A stretch of 64,000 nt of DNA. It comes from Coffea arabica. Taxonomy: Eukaryota > Streptophyta > Magnoliopsida > Gentianales > Rubiaceae. The DNA lies in NCBI RefSeq assembly GCF_036785885.1, contig NC_092317.1:1676501-1740500 (forward strand), read 5' to 3'. Each line of letters opens with the position of its first letter. Position 1 is the stretch's first letter. A program made the translations under genes and the position numbers. Positions 49,525 through 58,764 of this stretch are shown here, piece after piece. Below the pieces are notes generated by a model. It did not search any database, had not been told where the DNA came from, and saw only the letters and a list, made by a program, of their open reading frames with translations.

Positions 49525-50575
49525 ATTTGAGCCAATGGTCACAAGGTTTGATATTGGATGTAAGTAGAATTTAATTGAACTACATTGGTTGAGTCACATT
49601 GGACTGGGGGATTTAGAAACTGTAAGACAGTGGCTTAAGGAGGCCCTCTTTCAGACGTAGTTAGGCAGGGTAAAGGGGAGCCTCTTTCAGATGTAGTTAG
49701 ACAGTAAGGGGGAGGAATACGTAACTGTTTTGTACATTTATAATGGTGGAATGAAAGGGTGCTTCTGAGGCTTTTCAGACCTCTTCTTTGAATTTGTGCT
49801 CACAGATTTTGCTCTTAGCGTGCACCGAGGCCCTTGTTGCATAATGGGGTTTTAGTTTGTGGTTTCAAAAGCTCAATTGCGACGTTGAGTTGCATGACTC
49901 ATTGTTACATGCTATTACCAATCAAGCAGAAGACTTTTCCAGTTGCACGTCCTAACTTGAATTCTTTTCTTGCAGAACATTGGTGAAACAGTTGGCTGTT
50001 GCCAACACCACCTTTGAATTTCTTATAATCTGCAGCAAGTAAGAGAAGATATCAATGCTAAACTGTCTGAATTTCCGTACAGTAAAGACAAGAATATGAA
50101 GCCAAAATTACTTCTTTTTTTTTTTTTGTGGGGAGGGGGGGGGGGGGGAGTGGGTGTGTTTTATTGGGTGAAAGTTGAGCACTTTGTGTTTCAACATTTG
50201 GTTCTACGCGAAATTGCCTACTTTTTTACATAGAGTTAACCTAATCGAACAATGCATCTCCTTCAGAGTGGAATTGTCTGGATAAACTATGCATCTGCCT
50301 ACTTCATGGTCAAATTGCTCCTTGAATGGGGCATTTTATGGTAAATATCTTGCTTGCTTTGGCCTTAATTTTACTAGCGGTGCAAATACACCTTTTAGCA
50401 ATCTGCTTTCCATAAATTTGATTCTTTAATCATCTATCTTGGGCGTCTCTTGGATTCACGAATTGTTGAGATGTGATCTAGTGCCAAGTTTCCATTAAAT
50501 TCTCGAATGCGTTATCTAGAAATATGAGCGCATATAAAATTCTGAAAGGGATGGCCCATAACGAGCACGCCTTGT
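49525..50575. other. SAT 3' region, no gene seen
   Basis: Within the likely 3' untranslated region, a unit with cctctttcaga.gtagttag is repeated in tandem (49645-49710). A G-run (12-13 G) sits near 50136-50150, after a T-run. No other features. Confidence 0.55.
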
Positions 50576-50706
50576 TTGGATTGCTTGTTTCCGTCGGAAA
50601 ATATTGTCGTTTTTCGTGATCACATTTTCCTATCATCTTTTTCCCTCACATATATCAAATCGCTACAGTAATTTTTCCATGAAAAATGACGGAAAATGCA
50701 ATCCAA
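50576..50706. mobile_element. 131-bp MITE, copy 2
   Basis: Same termini and length as the copy at 23279-23409, with three substitutions by eye (in the stretch around ttttcgtgatcacatt and at tatcatctt). The near identity means the two inserted recently from a common source. Confidence 0.88.
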
Positions 50707-50964
50707 ACATACGATGTAGTTGAGCCATAAAATGGTTTGAATCTGAGCCTCAAGTGAGAGTAGGCCAGTTCAAATCTGTACATACACACACATTGGAAAC
50801 AAGTGCAGATTTTCACTGTGTTTCTCGTGGATCCCTCTTTGATCAACAGATAAGAGTTAGAAAATCATGGAAAACCTAGCAGCAAAAAAAACTAAAAAGT
50901 TGGATTATTTGGAGTTAATCTGCGTCCCCCCTTAAGTTTGGCCATCGGGAAAAAGCATTGGCCA

Positions 50965-52753
50965 CTACTGAGGAACTGATAGAGCTTGAGGTAAGGCCTG
51001 GTGAACTGACATAGGAATTGTCTGGAACTTGCAGTCGGTTGACAACAACTGAGACAGGCTTTCCTCTGCGGCGAAAATGGAGTGAATCAGTTGGAGAAGA
51101 AGACGTTCAAGGTCTTCACCATCGTTCCACTCGTGTATCTCTGCCTTTAGAAGCATTCGATTCTTGCAAATCAAATCCCAAACTGGGAAATTCTTCCTTG
51201 GCATCATGTAATCTCCTTCCTTCAACTTTAAGCTTGGACAGAAGTCGCCAATCCCATCGCCAAGATAGATGTGCCTTTTCTTCCCTTCTTTAGCTATAGA
51301 TGCTTGAATCCTTTCTATGACCATACCCTGTTTATGCAAAGGAGAAAAAAAAACAAACACCATTTTAAGACCAAAGAGTTTTAAGATTCTGAACAATTAA
51401 TGAGCTAGCTATTTAAAATCCTTCACATTAAGTTACGTAGACGGTTTTGAATGCAAGTACAAATTGTGTTGGTAGATCCATTAAATTAAGGACAAGGATG
51501 TTGAGTGAGAAACTTGAGGTTGTTGCGTTAATTAATTGATTTATGTCTTTTCAATCGTTGCTGATTATTAATTTATGTATTTGTAACCAACTGAGCTAGG
51601 ACCACGTGAAATTCTCAAGTAGATCGCGACCGGTAGGGACCTATGAATTGTTTGTTTATTAGTACTAATTTGACACCGCGAGACATGGGTCAAAATGTGC
51701 TGCTGAAGACAGGAAAACACATATTCCAGAATATTCCAATCTTGAAGAAAACTGACGACGTGATAATGATTCTGTATCTACCAAACTCACGTGTAAAATT
51801 CTTTTTCAAGACAATTTCTATCCTTGAATACGTAGCAACTCCTTGTATAATTTTTCTGGAAATTACGTACGATGGACCACTCTGGATTTCTCTCTAAGCA
51901 GTATCATCGTGCCTTCTAGAGTAATGTCCTTAGACTTCGAGAATTTTATTAAAACTTTTACTTTGAAAAAAAAGAAAAGAAAAGGCAAAACACGGAAAGA
52001 TACCAGTGTTGTGGGGTTGGGAAGGAGGATTGTATACCTTGCACATGTTAGGAGGGCAGCGATCGCAGCCATGAGATGCTGAGTGGAAATCATGATATGG
52101 GTGGATTCTCAGCCTCCCATTCTCGTCAACGTAGCCTGGGTTCGTGTTGATTTCTGAGAAGCATCCCCTAATTCCTAGATGGTTTAGAATTGTCTCGATG
52201 AAGAAGAGATTTGCATCACTCACTATCCTCAAGTCACACCTGCAAAAAAACAAAAGATGAAAATCCATCAGTCCCGAGAAAAGCAGAGGAGAAAACGCTA
52301 CTATCAAGGAAGCAGAAATCTTAGAAAGAGTTGGTGATGAATGGTAGTATACCCTAAGGCATGGGCTGATTTGATGGCCGGTACAATTCTGGGATGTATA
52401 GGAACCCTTTTCAGAACCTCTTCAATGTCCTGGATGGTTTTTCCGTTGGCATGAAGCTCCCCCATCATCTTGTCCTGCGATATTACGACGGAGCACAAAA
52501 ACACCACCACAAGTAAGTCGTAAATTGCAAGACAATAATAATGAAGCCATCGTACGTAAAAGGACAAATGCAACTAAGATTTAGCAAGCTTAAAACAATA
52601 TTAGAGATTTACCATGAGAGAATTCCAAGGCATGGTGGGAAGAAGTTGGTTGAACAAGTCAGTAAAACCTAACTCATCCAGAACCCAATTATCACTATCC
52701 AAGTCGATAATCGTCTTGTCGAAGTCGAAAACCACCACAATTCCGGTGGCCAT
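50965..52753 (-). CDS. PECP1-like: HAD phosphatase, PECP1/PS2 (PHOSPHO1-like) type
   Basis: Four exons on the minus strand: 52753-52613, 52474-52353, 52239-52038 and 51327-50965; phases agree, 275 aa. HAD motif I is DFDKT (Asp10, Asp12), motif II lies around SDAN (Ser95), and motif IV is GDGIGDFCPS (Asp179, Asp183), the form typical of PHOSPHO1-like enzymes. A Cys-rich stretch (HGCDRCPPNMCK) is also conserved. Plant members are phosphoethanolamine/phosphocholine phosphatases (Arabidopsis PECP1 and PS2; earlier also called pyrophosphatase or thiamine-phosphate phosphatase) and are strongly induced by phosphate starvation. They release phosphate from phospholipid head groups in the cytosol. The upstream P1BS cluster fits that regulation. 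Substrate preference cannot be read from sequence. Length is close to the 279-295 aa of the Arabidopsis proteins. Confidence 0.94.
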
Positions 52754-52893
52754 TGTTATGGAATCAAGGAGATGGTGTGGTTTTTGCAGAACCTTTTGAG
52801 TGCGGGCGTTTGTTCAAGGACGGATGCTAAGAAGGAGAGAGAGAGAGTTGGCGTGTTTGTTTGATGGATGCTAGTGAGTAAAAGACGTGGGGG

Positions 52894-52901
52894 TATATAT
52901 A
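52894..52901 (-). promoter_or_regulatory. TATA box of the phosphatase gene
   Basis: The sequence tatatata in GC-richer surroundings lies about 140 bp upstream of the start codon at 52753. It is well placed for a leader of roughly 110 bp. Confidence 0.6.
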
Positions 52902-53229
52902 GGTCTGGGCCCTGGGCCGTTTGGGTAGAGAGTTGATGGGCAAGCCTTACGGTTTGTGTGAATAATCAATAATAGAACCAGATCAAGATGCCAATGGAAT
53001 ATTACGCTACGCGAAATTGGAGACCTGGTGGCGAGTTAAAGCAAAGAAAGACCCACCACTCCACGCCTTCACGTCCCCTTCCTTTATTTTCTGTTGTGCA
53101 ACGGTCACGTGCTCGCTCTGGATTTGTTGGGATTTTGTGATCTTGCCTCCCGAATCATCCTAGATAGCCTTTTGATCTCGCGAGTGTGATCATCGGACGG
53201 TTAAAAAGGGAGCTGTGGCTTTGGCGTCG

Positions 53230-53364
53230 GCATATTCACTTTGGGGAATGATTCAGGAATTGCGCGGGAATATGAAGAATATTCGGAGGGGTGGGTTAAT
53301 TCACTATTCACTTCTATCCAACCCCGAAACGCATTTGCCAACTTAATTAAGGGATAGGATATTC
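53230..53364. promoter_or_regulatory. Cluster of three P1BS (PHR1-binding) sites
   Basis: Matches to the palindrome GNATATNC: GCATATTC at 53230-53237, GAATATTC at 53277-53284 and GGATATTC at 53357-53364. A further GAATATTC lies at 53745-53752. They sit about 480-610 bp upstream of the phosphatase start codon. P1BS is the known target of PHR1-type MYB factors that drive phosphate-starvation genes. The sites are exact; function is inferred. Confidence 0.65.
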
Positions 53365-53464
53365 CGTTGAGATGCTTAGGACAATCCACGGCGGCTCCCC
53401 CCGTTTTTGGGGTGCAAGACAAATTGACTCCTCCAAATCCATTAATCCAAGCTACATTATATTA

Positions 53465-53600
53465 ATGGGTTTGTTTGTATAGTGCAAATTATTTGTTTAT
53501 ATCATTAATATATTTTTCAATTATTTTTTTTATCTCGCATACATCTCATCAAAAAATTGTTATAATGTTTTTTTAAAAAAATTATTTCACGTACAGAATT
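53465..53600. mobile_element. Diverged cacatacatcacatcaca-type MITE
   Basis: Starts gggtttgtttgtatagtgca and contains atctcgcatacatctcatca in the family order; the right terminus is degraded. It lies between the P1BS cluster and the fourth P1BS match. Confidence 0.45.
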
Positions 53601-55213
53601 GCTTTTTTCAACTAAGAAAAAAAGTTTTTTTTTCTTTACCGGGAAAAAAAAAAGATTAACAATTTCTGCGTGAGCACCCACATCACATGTTGATCCTCTT
53701 CATCATCTGTTAGAGAGCGAAAGGGAATCTTACGCGAAATCAAGGAATATTCTTGCACGCACTCAGTCGGGAATCAGGCCACTGTACAAAAGTGAAAGTT
53801 GCGTGAAATTGGAGTCATGTTTGGCATAGAACTAGTCTAAAAATAATTATTACTACTAATTTAATGGGGGAGTAAGAGAAACGAGTTTAGGATAAGCTTC
53901 AGGCAACAATAATATAAAGATCCAACGAGTTCTGTCTCTCCTCTCGTCGTCTGTAGCCATTTAGCTGATGGAGACTTGAGAAGGGGTCGGTCGTGGTCCA
54001 CTCCGAAAACAGAAAATAAGCGATGCGGCGAAAAGAGGAGAAGGATTAGTGAACTGATGAATATAGGAAATGAATAATAATATAGGACGTAGTAACAGGA
54101 GATTAATTGGACGGTTTTGGAACAGGAGGCAATTCACATGATGATTGTCAAATGATTTGTATGCCACGTAGGACCAGCACCTATATCCTCCCTCCATCCA
54201 CGCTCAGCAGATTTTCTATTTTCTCAATTTCTTGGGTGGCCATTGCACATAATAATGATCAACCAACAAGTTCTTCTTTCTTTTGAGTGATGTATTGAAT
54301 ATATGTTCCTGAAATTGCATTGCCCAATTTCAAATTTGATCGCAAACGGAAGAGGACGATGGATGAAGATTGACTCCCGCTCATCGCATCGCATCGCATC
54401 GCATATTCCTTGGGCACCTTCTTGGCATTGCTATGCTCCTCCGGCTCCGCAATTGAGGGATTCATTTGGGCATATTCTTTGATTGCTCCGCAATTAATAC
54501 TTGTCATATACCTTCATCTTTTTAAAATGTTAAATACATGTTTTAATCAAATCTTTTATTAGGGTCTTTTTTGTGATTAACTAGAATCTATATATATTAG
54601 GGTCTTTTTATACATTATTGATTACCTATATATATATATATATATATATAAATTAGAATCTTCAGAAGTTTTTAACTTGCGAACTGGGCATGGGCTTCAT
54701 TACTGGGATTTATAAATTGTGATCGTTCCACGTGTTTTGGCTGGTATGAATATGAACTCCAAAAATGAACCTTCATGCTAGAGACTGGAAGAGTTCTCTG
54801 CTTGGTCGAAAGTTAAAAAGTGCAAAAAGGTGAGAAGTTGCGGATGCCTCGAATAGGAAGGAGTTCGGTCCTTCGCAGAAGTTGCTCAAACACCTTTGGC
54901 AAATCTCTTCTTTCTGCAAATTTCTAGAATTGAACGGATGGTTGAAATCAATCATCACCTGTCACTTTTCTTTTGCAGTAGTGAAAGATGCAGCATATCA
55001 TGTAACCGACAGATTCTTTGCAATTCTCACTCTAATCAATCAATTAAATACTACAACTTCGAACCAAGCAATCACATGTGTTTCAACTTTCATGGGAGGG
55101 ATGCATGCCAATCACAAAGATGGTGGAAGGACATTTCCACCCCACCCCATTTGGGCCGTCTGTCAAGCCAAGCGCACCTTTTTTTTTTTTTTTTTTTGGG
55201 AAAGGGGGAATCG

Positions 55214-55250
<37 letters not shown>

Positions 55251-55487
55251 TAAGCACTAAGGCAAAAGCTTTCGAATTCGATATCTAAACTGCTGAGGCC
55301 TGGACGGACCCAAGTTGAATATCTGGACGTGCATTTGGCCAAAAAAAAAATAATAAATAAAAATCGTGGGGTTGTGACCTCCATCTTTTGTGTGAGTTAC
55401 TTATGGTATTGGTCAGTCGTACGTAGACGTGTAGTGTGTTTAATTATATCGTATTTCGTCCCAGCATTGTGAGTTTCAATTGATAGG
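53601..55487. other. Intergenic with microsatellites
   Basis: A (GCATC)n microsatellite lies at about 54384-54404, a (TA)n tract at 54631-54651 and a longer one at 55218-55247 just after an 18-base T-run. The open frames at 53961-55288 show no recognisable domain. No gene is supported. Confidence 0.5.
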
Positions 55488-55960
55488 ATGATGATTATAT
55501 CCCGGCTTCCCTATCTGATGATTAGGATGATGCCTGAACTGGTGGGATCCCTACTAGTCACCGATGTTGGTGCCTTTTCTGCTCTTGTCGGAGTAGCTAC
55601 TCTTGGTGCTTTTGGCTTAAGGAAGCAAGTAAGCTGAGGGAGTTCTGTGGTGAAGGACTACGCGCTGCTAATGTCCACATTCGGTCGGTCTTCAAGTGAG
55701 TGAGTGGCCTTCAGAAGGTTTAGAATCCTATTGTTACAATACCTATTGTTGTTGGAATATCCGTTGCTTTCGTTACCGGTCTTCTTCTTTGGCTAACTGT
55801 TTCAGTAACCGTTGTAAGCCTATCTGCTGTGAGAGTTGCCGCTGTTGGTATAGAGGCTCTTACTGTGATCGTAGAAGCTCCTATTGAATCAGCTGCACAT
55901 TCATCTCTAGAGGAGCTTGTTCTCGCCTCTTGCTGCAAGAAAAGAAGGGGTTGCTATTGA
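55488..55960 (+). CDS. Possible two-exon small hydrophobic protein
   Basis: Exon 1 (55488-55628) runs from ATG to a GTAAGC donor; exon 2 (55724-55960) follows a TTTAG acceptor after a 95-bp intron. Both are phase 0, giving 125 aa. I do not recognise the family. The N-terminal part has one hydrophobic stretch (VGSLLVTDVGAFSALVGVAT); exon 2 encodes a longer one (PIVTIPIVVGISVAFVTGLL, continuing to about residue 95), then an acidic turn (EAPIESAAHSSLEEL) and a Cys/basic tail ending CCKKRRGCY. This suggests a small membrane protein with two to three helices and a cytosolic tail that could be acylated. Exon 2 has no start of its own, so the model depends on the splice. Another frame in the same DNA is Cys-rich, so a chance frame is possible. 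Confidence 0.35.
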
Positions 55961-56299
55961 ATCGTCTGTGAACGAATTGTACTCCTACCAGACAAACACC
56001 AAAATGAATGCCTAACAAAAAACACTCATCCGTGCACAGAAAATTCCAGGCTCGGTGCTCGCGATCTCAACTTGAAAAATCGGGGCATGATCATCTCAAG
56101 CACTAATTGTAAGCGTCCGAAGTATCACAATGTCATGGGCGGGGAAAAAAAAAAATCCCCCCTTCTCTGTCTCTTGTTGGTGTATTTTATTGTTCTCTTC
56201 TCTTACTTTCTAATGGATGCGTTCACAAAATTGTAATATATTTTTAATATGATGTATGTAAAATAAAAAAATAATTAAAAAAATATGTTGTTAGTCTAA
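55961..56299. other. Intergenic, no gene seen
   Basis: AT-rich spacer with no recognisable element. Confidence 0.6.
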
Positions 56300-57000
56300 A
56301 ATGCTTGGATTCCTCATTTTTTGAAAAACAAGTTTTTAATATACACAAACAAAAACAACTCCAAAAACACCATATCCATACAATATATCAAAAATAACTC
56401 CAAATATTTATATAAAAAAAATTACGCCACTACCCATCACTCTCCACCACCTTATTGCCACCATCCCCATACCCACGACCCTCTCTCTCTCTCTCTCTCC
56501 TCCTTCTTCTCCTTTTTTCCTTCTCCTCTCTCTTCTTCTCCTTCCTCCTTTCTTCTTTCCCTTTTCTCGTCCCCCTATTTCCTTCTCCTCCACTTACCGC
56601 AACATTCCTAGTCACGATCAAATCTGATCGCGACCAGAAGTCGTGACCAAGACGGTCGTGGTTAGAGTGGTGGCTAAAGTCATAACCATCACCCGCGAGC
56701 AGGAGAGGGGTTTGGGGTTGGGGGCAAGGAGGGGAGGGAGGAGAAGGGAGAGGAAAGAGGGAACAGGAGGAGGAGGATGAGGGAGAGGAAATAGAGGGAA
56801 GGAGATGGTGGTGGGTCGTGTAAAATTTTAAAAAAATATCCCAAAAAAATTATAAATTATAAAAATATTCAAAAATATATTTTAAAAATATCTTTAAAAA
56901 CAATCCAAAAAATATCTACAGTAGAAATTTTTCATATACACAATTACAGTAAAATTTTTGAAAAACACCCTCAAAATAGTTAATCCAAACAGAGCCATAG
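56300..57000. repeat. Fold-back element with pyrimidine/purine core, copy B
   Basis: The ends carry AT-rich terminal DNA (ctaaaatgcttggattcct on the left; agttaatccaaacagagcc on the right). The core has a pyrimidine tract (56480-56590, starting with (CT)n) and a purine tract (56698-56812, ggagaagggagaggaaag and similar) that can pair across a loop with catcaccc and gtcgtgac motifs. Two-strand open frames here are composition artefacts. Confidence 0.6.
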
Positions 57001-57044
57001 ATCTTTCTATGTTTCTCGTAAGAAAATGTTAAAAGCAATGTCAC

Positions 57045-57215
57045 TGAGTGTGTTTGGATTGAGTGTATTTGAGCTAAAATAATTTGTTTCACAAATTCTA
57101 ATCACCTTTTTATCTTCACAATCTTATTTTTATCTCACATACATCACATCACAAAAAGTATTACAGTAATTATCTCAAAAAAATCATTCAAATAAAGTTC
57201 TATCCAAACAAACTG
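57045..57215. mobile_element. cacatacatcacatcaca-type MITE
   Basis: Runs from gtgtttggattgagtgtatt to ttctatccaaacaaac and contains tttttatctcacatacatca and agtattacagtaatta. It is the best-preserved match to the copy at 29813-29991. Confidence 0.65.
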
Positions 57216-58764
57216 AGCTGTACTTTTGCCACACATTACGTATTTACATTCAAATATAATCTTTGATTGCTCAGCATCAACTACTTTTGATTGCTCAGCA
57301 ATCAATATTAGTCATGTAACTTCACATTTTAAAATGTTAAATACATGTTTAAACCATTTAAGCAAATCTTTTATTAGGGTCTTTTTAAAATTTCGAACTA
57401 ATTAAGGCCTTGTTTGGCAAACAAGTTTTTGACCAAATTTGTCTGTTACAAGTTTTTTTAACAACTTTAACTACAGTAATTTCAAAAAAACTTCTCAAAA
57501 TATTTAAAATATACATTTAAAAATATCCAAAAATTTACACACTTCAAAGACTTTTTGCTTCTAATATACACATATATATTTTTGGTAAACATTTATTTGG
57601 CATGTTTGATTATTAAAGCTTCCCGCAATAGGTAAATTTTGTGTTGATTCCTGTCAAGACAATAACCCCTTAAAAGGTGAGAACAATAGAGTTGGGAGAA
57701 GGAGCTGCTATTGCTATTGAATCCCCTTGCTTTATGAACACTAGTTGTTTCCTTATGGCTAATGGTATCAGAGAACCATGAATGATGTTGGCCTAAAAGG
57801 CGGGGCCTATTTGTGAAGACAAACTTCAATCAAAAAGTTGAACTCAGGATTTTGCCCCTTAAAAATTAAGCTTGCAACTCACGTGACAGCTATTCCCTTT
57901 GTCTTCACGGTGAAATTACACGAAGTACTACAAAACATGTACTTTGGTTAGTTCGGTGATATTTTTAGCTAACAAAATAGTTTAATGACCTGAACAAGTA
58001 CTAGTGTATAGTTTAGTGATATTTGGCGCAATTTGTTCTAGAAAAAAAATCGTGTAGTTGCTTTAAAGGAGAATTAGAATTGAAAATATACCTTATTATT
58101 ATTATTATTATGCGATAGCTATTAAATTTCATAGCCATCTACCTCCTCTTCAATTCGGGAAGCAAGTTAATTTCGTTATAGGTTGATGGTGCTAACAGCT
58201 TGGTGCTATGAAATATTCGTTATGCATTGATGACGTTGGCGGCTGATGCTCTGAGATGAGAATCTCTTACCAACCAAGGTCGACTAATTTAGGCTTGCGT
58301 ATCAATTTTCGAAGACGATGAATGGAAATCTAAACTTCTTTTCAAGAACAGAATATTAAGTCAAAACTATTTATCCTAATTAGTAGTAATCGCACAAAAG
58401 CACCTGCCAAAGGCCTTCGAACTCATTCTAAAACCTCGTGTTTGATCATATCACTTTTTTTTCAAGTGAGAATAGCAGCCGTTCTCTAGAGAATTCAAAA
58501 GCAAAGTATCTGAAGATTAATTTCATGTATTACTTACTAATCTCACGCGTGTGCGCGTTGGGTTCATTCTTCTTCATAAAGAAATTGTTTAAAATATCCT
58601 TAAATGCACAACTACGAATTAAGAAGTTGAGGAATACTCCAACTATAACTATGCACGCCATCCATCGATGAAAAACTTGAAAAATGAACTTTAAGTTGCC
58701 AAAAGCTGTAAAAGAAGCTAATTAAAAAGATCCATCAAGAAGAAGAGTTTGGATGCTCAAAGAA
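57216..58764. other. Intergenic; PBS-like motif
   Basis: The stretch 57415-57550 repeats the terminal style of the fold-back elements (ccttgtttggcaaacaag). At 57764-57774 tggtatcagag matches the usual tRNA-Met primer-binding site of LTR retrotransposons, but no LTR or polyprotein remains. An (ATT)n microsatellite is at 58094-58110. No gene is seen. Confidence 0.4.

Noticed and set aside
56321-56646. Overlapping frames rich in Ser/Phe/Leu or Arg/Glu/Lys
   Set aside because: Artefacts of the (CT)n/purine fold-back core; four frames are open at once over the same DNA.
57764-57774. tggtatcagag, the usual LTR-retrotransposon primer-binding site
   Set aside because: No LTR end, polypurine tract or gag-pol remains were found around it; eleven bases alone are not enough.
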